Positions 7,672-12,746 of a stretch of DNA of 12,746 nt are shown here, piece by piece. The translations under genes were made by a program, and so were the position numbers. The first letter of the stretch is position 1, and every line of letters starts with the position of its first letter. The notes under the pieces are model-generated. The model was not told where the DNA came from. It searched no databases and saw nothing but the letters and a program-made list of their open reading frames with translations. Origin of the DNA: a bacterium (GTDB taxonomy: Bacteria > UBP6 > JAFGXH01); contig JAMOQH010000076.1 of NCBI GenBank assembly GCA_027064085.1, positions 1 through 12,746 on the forward strand, in the 5' to 3' direction.

Positions 7672-8308
7672 CAAAAAGAATAGGGTAGATTTAGGTGGTT
7701 CAGGCAGTAACAGTTTTGAAGAACCTATTATCAATGATGATTATGAATTAACCAATTCATCATCATCTGGTGGAATTATGGGTTATGTATTTATGGGATT
7801 AATAATAGTTGCTTTAGTTATATCATACTACATGATTAATAAAGGAAAAGAAAAACTAGAAAAAAATCTTTCTGTTGTTAAAGCCAAATTAGCTAAAATA
7901 GAAAAAGAAAAAACTCAAGAACGAATAGGAAATTTACACATAAAAATAGAGGACCCGGAAAAGGATTTACCTGAAGAAGAAAAAACAAGTGCTCCCGGAG
8001 TTGAAATCTATATTAATGGAGAACAACAAACCGGTGGTAATGGTAGTGTTGACATGCTAAAACAGAACATTAGCCATGATTTGGTTTTTGAATTTAAAAA
8101 ACCTGGATACTATCCATTAAAACTTGAAGTAAAGTCTTGCAACTGGAAAAAACAGGCAGATGGAACATATCTTTATGAAAACAAAAACCTGCATCTAGTT
8201 ATAGATGAAAATGGAATGATGGCAATTGAAGCAGCTAAAAAAGAAAAGGATAAAGAAGCAAAAAATAGAAGTGGAAAAAAGAAGAAAAGAAGAAGAAGAA
8301 GAAGATAA
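7658..8308 (+). CDS. Single-pass membrane protein with PEGA-like domain and poly-Arg tail (paralogue 1)
   Basis: 216 residues from the ATG at 7658. Layout: a polar N-terminal segment (1-39) with conserved PIINDDYE; one transmembrane helix (about 40-60); a short Lys/Glu coiled coil (63-88); a beta-rich domain (about 91-182) with VEIYINGEQ, FEFKKPGYYPLKLEVKSCNWKK and a single Cys (C161); then an extremely basic tail ending in KKKK plus six Arg. The 'V-x-NG ... KPGYY' pattern resembles a PEGA domain, a small beta fold usually found in surface or extracytoplasmic proteins; this is a judgement by eye. Charges around the helix (acidic before, basic after) favour a cytoplasmic C-terminus, in tension with the usual PEGA location. 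I do not recognise the family. It has its own likely promoter and a close paralogue directly downstream. Confidence 0.88.
   Translation: MSDENKKNRVDLGGSGSNSFEEPIINDDYELTNSSSSGGIMGYVFMGLIIVALVISYYMINKGKEKLEKNLSVVKAKLAKIEKEKTQERIGNLHIKIEDPEKDLPEEEKTSAPGVEIYINGEQQTGGNGSVDMLKQNISHDLVFEFKKPGYYPLKLEVKSCNWKKQADGTYLYENKNLHLVIDENGMMAIEAAKKEKDKEAKNRSGKKKKRRRRRR
8288..8305 (+). repeat. (AGA)6 trinucleotide repeat encoding the terminal Arg tract
   Basis: Six consecutive AGA codons lie immediately before the TAA at 8306-8308 and encode the last six residues of paralogue 1. Slippage here would change the number of Arg residues without shifting the frame. Confidence 0.9.
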
Positions 8309-8323
8309 TTATTTCTTTATTGG

Positions 8324-8356
8324 TTTTTAAGGAGTTTTGTTTATGAGTGATGAAAA
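8324..8356 (+). repeat. Copy 2 of the identical 33-base translation-initiation block
   Basis: Identical to 7639-7671. It contains AAGGAG (8329-8334), 8 bases before the ATG at 8343. The in-frame TTG at 8337 is too close to the binding site to be the start. The bases just upstream differ between copies (no promoter is duplicated), so identity is confined to the ribosome-binding region and first codons. Confidence 0.9.
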
Positions 8357-8984
8357 TAAAAAAAATAGAGTAAACTTAGGTGGTTCTGGAGACAATTTAT
8401 TTGAACAACCTATTATTAATGATGATTATGAATTTAATGGACCACAAAGGTCTGCGGGTGGAAAATTTATTTTTACAACTATGTTTTTAGCAATTATAGG
8501 ATTATTAATCGCATCTTACTTTGTTTATAAAGACAAAGAAACATTAAAAAAAGATATTGTTATTGAAAAAAATAAGTTAGCCAAAATTGAACATGAAAAA
8601 AATAAAAAATTATATGGTAATCTGCACTTAGAGGTTGAGGACCCAGAAAAGGGTATGCTTCAAGAGAAAAAAACTGGTCCTGCAGGTGTTGAAGTTTATG
8701 TAAATGGTCAGTTAAAACCTAAAGCAAGTGGTGTTACAATTACCAATCAGGACATTAGTCAGGATTTGGTTTTTGAATTTAAAAAACCTGGTTATTATCC
8801 TGTAAAATTAGAATTAAAATCTTGTAATTGGAAGAAACAGGGTAAGGATAAGTATTTCTATGAAAATCGTGATATTCGCTTAGCAAGAGATGAAGAAGCC
8901 ATGAAAAAACTTGAAGAAGAAAAAAGGGCAAAAGAACAAGCTGAAAAAAACAGAAAAACTAACAAGAAGAAAAGAAAAAGATAG
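8343..8984 (+). CDS. Single-pass membrane protein with PEGA-like domain and basic tail (paralogue 2)
   Basis: 213 residues from the ATG at 8343, a tandem paralogue of the gene ending at 8308. It has the same layout: N-terminal segment with PIINDDYE, transmembrane helix (about 42-62), charged coiled coil (63-90), PEGA-like domain (about 92-181) with VEVYVNGQ and C161, and a long basic helix and tail (about 183-213) ending KKKRKR. By hand alignment 26 of the first 31 residues and 24 of 26 at residues 141-166 match paralogue 1. The membrane helix, coiled coil and tail have diverged much more. This pattern suggests duplication followed by selection on the N-terminus and the beta domain. It lacks the pure Arg tract. 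It is probably co-transcribed with paralogue 1 and ends 7 bases from the convergent ankyrin gene. Function unknown. Confidence 0.88.
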   Translation: MSDENKKNRVNLGGSGDNLFEQPIINDDYEFNGPQRSAGGKFIFTTMFLAIIGLLIASYFVYKDKETLKKDIVIEKNKLAKIEHEKNKKLYGNLHLEVEDPEKGMLQEKKTGPAGVEVYVNGQLKPKASGVTITNQDISQDLVFEFKKPGYYPVKLELKSCNWKKQGKDKYFYENRDIRLARDEEAMKKLEEEKRAKEQAEKNRKTNKKKRKR

Positions 8985-8991
8985 ATTTTGC

Positions 8992-10695
8992 TCAATCAAT
9001 CAAAAAATTTTTATATTTTTTAAAAAATGAAATTACTCTACTAGTTTTACTGTGATTATCTTTCTTAGATGCTTTTGGTAAACTTTTGTATTCTATTCCA
9101 TTATTGTCAATAAAAATGAAATTATTTATTTCCCTATTATAGTATACCTTAAATAGACGATTTCCATAATCTAGTATAAAACTATTCTTTATCTTTTTGA
9201 GAGGACTTTCTGTAGGTATTAGTAGTTTATTTTTTATCTTAAATTTAGGAATAATATCCTTGGATTTTAAATTTAATTTTTTAAAAACATCCCTATACTC
9301 AAATTTTAGTACATAATATATTAAATAATTATTTTTAATTGCAATTTCTAAAACTTCAAGTAAAGCTTTAACATCTATCTTTTTTATCATAAAACTTAAT
9401 ATCGTTTCTGTTTTTATTTCATTTTCATATAATAAGTCTAGCTCCCTACCCTCTTTTAACAAGAATTTTAAAAGAATTACTTGTTTTCTATATACGGCTT
9501 GTAATATATGAACACTATGAATTTTGACACCTAGTTTTACAATTCTTTTTATATAGGAAATAGTAAAATCATTGGCAATTAATCCACTTAATAAGTTCTT
9601 AATATCAGAAACCAAAGTTATTTGCTCACCAAAATCTAAAATTACATCATAATTAAATTCAAAATCAAAATTTACATCATTATTATATAGTAAATATTTT
9701 ATCATTTCTTTATCTTTATTTTCAGCTGCAATTTCAAATAATGTTTCCGAAGGATAAATAATATAATTTAAATCAGTATTTTCTAATAACTTTAATATTT
9801 CTAAACTCTGATATTTAGCAGAATAAGAAATTGGCTTATAGTAATACTCATCTATTTCGTCTGTTTCAAAACCATAATCTATTAAAAGTTTTACCATTTT
9901 ATAATTTTGATATTTTATAGCATAAGTTAAAGCATTATATCGATTATCCTTTCCAAATTTTAAACCTTTTATATCATATTTCAAATCATCTATTATAAAT
10001 TTCAACAGTATATAATTCTGTTCTTTAATATATTTACCAACTAATATTTTTATATCTAATTTACTTAATTTTGTATTTATATTTGCTTCAATAAAAAGCT
10101 TTATGATTTTTAAGTTTCCATAATGAAGTATATAAAAAAACATTTTTTTCTTACTGTTATCATATTGCTCAAAAAGAGATGTTGAAAAGTTAACTTTTTT
10201 AGATATTAAAAATTCTATAAGTTTTAGATTTTGTGATTTTATTGCATAAAAAAGTAAATTTCTTTCTTTAAAATATTTTTTCTTATTAAGACGATTAACA
10301 ATTTTATATTTTGTATTTATTTTCAAACCCTTTTTTATTAAATATTCTACTATTTCAGGCTTAGTATCTTTATCTATATAACAAACAGCAGATGCTCCCA
10401 TTTTATTTAATTGGTTTATATTTATATTTTTTTCTAAAATTAGTTTTATTATCTCTAAATCATTTCCTTTTATTGCATAGAAAAGTATAGTATTTTTATT
10501 ATTATCACTCCCTTTAGTAGGCACATTTTGTGATAAAAGATACTTAAATATCTCTAATTTACCTCTAAAAGCAGCATAAAAAGATAAATATGCCCCATTT
10601 TCATCTTTTAGTTTTCTTTTTTTGGCATCAAAAGACTTACTAATTTTCATTAAAGAAGCATTTCTAACTAGTTCGAATATATTAATTTCCATCAT
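8992..10695 (-). CDS. Ankyrin-repeat protein
   Basis: 567 residues from the ATG at 10695; a second ATG follows at once (10692), and either could be used. Only a weak GGGG lies just upstream. About eight to ten ankyrin-type units run from residue 33 to about 460. They are clearest as FYAAFRGKLEIFKYLLSQNV, LFYAIKGNDLEIIKLILEKN, LFYAIKSQNLKLIEFLISKK, LTYAIKYQNYKMVKLLIDYG and FEIAAENKDKEMIKYLLYNN; others are degenerate. Ankyrin repeats bind proteins. Residues about 480-567 are not ankyrin: a beta-rich stretch (FILDYGNRLFKVYYN, FIFIDNNGIEYKSL) and a basic C-terminus. No signal peptide or membrane segment is visible, so the protein is probably cytoplasmic unless exported by another route. The gene is convergent with the tandem paralogues and downstream of the acyl-CoA dehydrogenase by 154 bases. 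The partner is unknown. Confidence 0.92.
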   Translation of the reverse strand: MMEINIFELVRNASLMKISKSFDAKKRKLKDENGAYLSFYAAFRGKLEIFKYLLSQNVPTKGSDNNKNTILFYAIKGNDLEIIKLILEKNININQLNKMGASAVCYIDKDTKPEIVEYLIKKGLKINTKYKIVNRLNKKKYFKERNLLFYAIKSQNLKLIEFLISKKVNFSTSLFEQYDNSKKKMFFYILHYGNLKIIKLFIEANINTKLSKLDIKILVGKYIKEQNYILLKFIIDDLKYDIKGLKFGKDNRYNALTYAIKYQNYKMVKLLIDYGFETDEIDEYYYKPISYSAKYQSLEILKLLENTDLNYIIYPSETLFEIAAENKDKEMIKYLLYNNDVNFDFEFNYDVILDFGEQITLVSDIKNLLSGLIANDFTISYIKRIVKLGVKIHSVHILQAVYRKQVILLKFLLKEGRELDLLYENEIKTETILSFMIKKIDVKALLEVLEIAIKNNYLIYYVLKFEYRDVFKKLNLKSKDIIPKFKIKNKLLIPTESPLKKIKNSFILDYGNRLFKVYYNREINNFIFIDNNGIEYKSLPKASKKDNHSKTSRVISFFKKYKNFLID

Positions 10696-10849
10696 CCCCT
10701 ATAAAACCCTTATATATTCTAATATATTTTTAATTTTTTTTCTATGAATTCTTTAAAAATTAATTTGTTCTGTTTTTTTAAAGTTTTATAAGTGTTTACA
10801 ATAAATTATTTTAGAATTTTGTTCTAGTTTTATGAAACCAAAATACAAC

Positions 10850-12547
10850 TTAATCATTCATTTTATAAGCATTATTCAATGTTTTTACATAATTTTGCCA
10901 AATATTTTGGAATCTTTCGGTATTTACAACTGGTTTTTTAATCATTTTCATGCAAATATCCATCTGTGCTTGAGTACTAGAAGTTTTTGAATAAATTTGA
11001 AGTGCATATTTAGAGAAATCTCTAATCATAAAATCAAAAATTTGCTCTAAAACATTATCTTCTACATTTTCAATTTTTGCATTTTCAATAATTAATTGCC
11101 CATAAACAACAAGAGTAAATAATTCACCCAAAATTAATAAGAAATCAATATCTTTTTCTTGCTCTTTTGTAGGACGAGCTTTTATTAAAAATTCTTTTAA
11201 TAATTTAATTTGAGATTTAAAAATATTTACATTAGGCAAATCAACAGAATTATAAGCGATATTATAATCATGAAATTTAATCTCTCTAAGTCCTCTTGTA
11301 GGCCCTTGTGCAAACAAAAAGTCATCATCAACAGCATCAACTCTTTTAGGAATTTCAGGATATTCCATAGGGGCAAAGAAATAATTTGCCATAAATTTAA
11401 TAATTAATGCCATATTTACATGAACAGTTCCTTCTAATTTAGGCAAGGCTCTTATTTCTTGAGTAGCTTGTTCAAAATGCATATCCTTTTCAAAACCTTT
11501 TGCTGCAATTATGTCCCAAAGTAAATTAATCACCTCTTCGCCTTGAGTTGTAACTTTCATTTTTACCATTGGATTAAAAAGTAAATATCTCCTATCTTGC
11601 AATGTAGCACTACGCATATAGTCTTTTGCTCTTGCAGCAAACAAACGCATTGCAGCTAAACGGCTATAAGCATCTGTAAATAACTGTTGAATATGAAGAA
11701 AATCTGTTACAAATTTTCCGTATAAACTACGACTTGATGCATGAGTTATTGCCTCATAAAAACAATGTGTTGCAATTCCAATTGCTCCCCAACCTAAATT
11801 AAACTTACCAACATTAATGGTATTTAATGAGCTATCCCAAGCATCTCTACCTGTAGAAAGTATTTCGTTTTCAGTAACGGGATAATCATGAAGAGCATAT
11901 TCTGCAACATAAGATTGCCAATTTACAATATTTTTAACAAGCTCATATTTTTCATGTTTTGGGTCTGCAACAAAAAATACATAATCTCCAGTATCTGCAT
12001 CTTTTGCAAAAGTAGAAACAAAAGCAGCTTCATTAGCATTACCTATATAATATTTATCCCCATTAGCAAGATATTTACCATCACCAAGATTTTTCAACAT
12101 CATATCAGAAGAGTACAAATCAGCTCCGTGTTCTTTCTCTGAAAGTCCGAATGCAAAAATATGACCTTCTTCTAATAACTTAGCTGTTTTTTTCTTAATT
12201 TCTTCATTATGGCCCATCCATATTGGCCCTAATCCTAAAATTGTAACCTGCCAAGTATACCAATATTCTATACTATAAAAACCTAGTATTTCACTAAAAT
12301 CACAAATTCTGGCTGTATCCCATCTTGCATCGGGGTTGTCACTATAGCCTGAAGGCATTAGAAGAGTTGCAAATATTTTATTCTCTTTTAAAAATTCAAT
12401 AAAATCACTATACCAAACTCTTTCATGGTAATCTTCTTTAAGTTTTGCTAAGCCCTTGTTTTCAAAAAATTCAATAGTTTTTAACATTATTTCTTTTGAG
12501 CGCTTATCCAGATGATCAAATTTCGCTTTTTTAGGATTTAAAAACAT
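10850..12547 (-). CDS. Acyl-CoA dehydrogenase (long FadE-like form)
   Basis: 565 residues. This FAD enzyme family introduces the alpha,beta double bond into acyl-CoA thioesters and passes electrons to electron-transfer flavoprotein. Visible landmarks are the N-terminal helical domain (1-125), the FAD/substrate segment FAFGLSEKEHGADLYSSDM (131-149), a beta domain (about 150-235), and the C-terminal helical domain with SLYGKFVTDF (274-283). The likely catalytic base is E372 in ALPKLEGTVHVN, by analogy with the EGT motif of medium-chain dehydrogenase. The family is usually about 380-400 residues; this protein carries roughly 165 extra C-terminal residues, as in long FadE-like members. The start has a strong Shine-Dalgarno site. 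Chain-length preference cannot be read from the sequence. No electron-transfer flavoprotein or other beta-oxidation gene lies beside it. A role in fatty-acid or butyrate metabolism is inferred. Confidence 0.93.
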   Translation of the reverse strand: MFLNPKKAKFDHLDKRSKEIMLKTIEFFENKGLAKLKEDYHERVWYSDFIEFLKENKIFATLLMPSGYSDNPDARWDTARICDFSEILGFYSIEYWYTWQVTILGLGPIWMGHNEEIKKKTAKLLEEGHIFAFGLSEKEHGADLYSSDMMLKNLGDGKYLANGDKYYIGNANEAAFVSTFAKDADTGDYVFFVADPKHEKYELVKNIVNWQSYVAEYALHDYPVTENEILSTGRDAWDSSLNTINVGKFNLGWGAIGIATHCFYEAITHASSRSLYGKFVTDFLHIQQLFTDAYSRLAAMRLFAARAKDYMRSATLQDRRYLLFNPMVKMKVTTQGEEVINLLWDIIAAKGFEKDMHFEQATQEIRALPKLEGTVHVNMALIIKFMANYFFAPMEYPEIPKRVDAVDDDFLFAQGPTRGLREIKFHDYNIAYNSVDLPNVNIFKSQIKLLKEFLIKARPTKEQEKDIDFLLILGELFTLVVYGQLIIENAKIENVEDNVLEQIFDFMIRDFSKYALQIYSKTSSTQAQMDICMKMIKKPVVNTERFQNIWQNYVKTLNNAYKMND

Positions 12548-12553
12548 TTTTAT

Positions 12554-12558
12554 TCCTC
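12554..12558 (-). promoter_or_regulatory. Shine-Dalgarno site of the acyl-CoA dehydrogenase gene
   Basis: On the minus strand GGAGG lies 6 bases before the ATG at 12547, a near-ideal position. It confirms that start and is the strongest binding site on this strand. Confidence 0.88.
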
Positions 12559-12580
12559 CAAATAATTCAAATTAAGAATA

Positions 12581-12609
12581 TTTATAAATCTTTTTAGAAG
12601 TAAATTCAA
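12581..12609 (-). promoter_or_regulatory. Candidate proximal promoter of the acyl-CoA dehydrogenase gene
   Basis: On the minus strand TTGAAT (12604-12609) is followed by a 17-base spacer and TATAAA (12581-12586). It would start transcription near 12574 and leave a leader of about 27 bases. Matches of this quality arise often by chance in such AT-rich DNA, so confidence is limited. Confidence 0.4.
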
Positions 12610-12678
12610 GTTTATTAAGTATTTGTTATGAACATTGACAGTAAAACTTATCAAATAAATTGAAATTTCTATATTTTT

Positions 12679-12687
12679 ATTATATCA
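12679..12687 (-). promoter_or_regulatory. Candidate distal extended -10 promoter of the acyl-CoA dehydrogenase gene
   Basis: On the minus strand the sequence reads TGATATAAT: a perfect -10 hexamer (12679-12684) with the extended TG (12686-12687). No good -35 exists, which is normal for extended -10 promoters. Transcription would start near 12672 and leave a leader of about 125 bases. An inverted repeat covers the -35 position. Confidence 0.4.
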
Positions 12688-12697
12688 TCTTCATTTG

Positions 12698-12719
12698 TTT
12701 TACGAGTGGACTCACAAAA
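12698..12719. repeat. 22-base inverted repeat, possible operator
   Basis: The two 10-base arms flank GG on the plus strand (CC on the minus). Eight of ten positions are complementary, including GAGT/ACTC at the centre and TTTT/AAAA at the ends. It is relatively GC-rich for the region and covers the -35 position of the distal candidate promoter, so repressor binding is a reasonable idea. It could instead be the terminator stem of a gene beyond the right edge, although the 2-base loop and lack of a good uridine tract speak against that. Confidence 0.4.
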
Positions 12720-12746
12720 GATTAAAATAAAAATTGTCCATATAAC

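Noticed and set aside
9003-9028. A/T-only symmetric tract at the convergent junction as a bidirectional terminator
   Set aside because: It has no GC stem and lies within the ankyrin coding sequence; runs of A and T are common throughout this DNA.
10696-10849. Promoter or terminator in the gap between the two minus-strand genes
   Set aside because: Several TATAAT-like hexamers occur but none with a credible -35, and the only hairpin (TAGAA/TTCTA) is too weak.
12635-12640. Plus-strand TTGACA suggesting a rightward promoter
   Set aside because: No acceptable -10 hexamer lies 16-18 bases downstream, and no rightward gene follows in the window.
12669-12746. Minus-strand open frame entering from the right edge (25 codons, hydrophobic then charged)
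   Set aside because: Such a length is expected by chance at this base composition. It cannot be judged without the sequence beyond the edge, though a membrane-protein C-terminus is possible.

Overview
This is an AT-rich bacterial window, densely coded, with AGA as the dominant Arg codon and the standard genetic code. Gene content (ankyrin-repeat protein, HD-GYP-type signalling protein, Tex, RsmB, a long acyl-CoA dehydrogenase) and base composition suggest an anaerobic spirochaete of the Brachyspira type. That assignment is inference from overall resemblance; there is no rRNA or other marker gene here to prove it.

Bases 2-7574 hold a rightward run of six tightly packed genes, probably one operon that begins left of the window: a 5'-truncated helical (HEAT-like) protein, a degenerate HD-GYP protein whose start overlaps the previous stop, the RNA-binding protein Tex, an OmpR-type response regulator, a membrane-free PAS-type histidine kinase, and the 16S rRNA m5C methyltransferase RsmB. 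Gaps are between a 1-base overlap and 14 bases. The set mixes signal transduction with RNA/ribosome functions.

Bases 7575-8984 hold the most unusual part: a good promoter (perfect -35, 17-base spacer, extended -10) followed by two tandem paralogues, each with one transmembrane segment, a short coiled coil, a PEGA-like beta domain with a single conserved Cys, and a strongly basic tail (six Arg in a row at the end of the first). The two copies share an identical 33-base block around their ribosome binding site and start codon.

Bases 8992-12547 are on the minus strand: a large ankyrin-repeat protein, convergent with the paralogue pair and only 7 bases from it, and then a 565-residue acyl-CoA dehydrogenase. 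The 154 bases between these two genes (10696-10849) are AT-rich, with no terminator or promoter that I would defend. The dehydrogenase has a strong Shine-Dalgarno site, two candidate promoters and a 22-base inverted repeat that overlaps the -35 position of the distal one.

I see no tRNA or rRNA gene, CRISPR array, insertion sequence, attachment site or phage gene. The best candidates for something undescribed are the tandem basic-tailed membrane proteins and the HEAT/degenerate HD-GYP pair.
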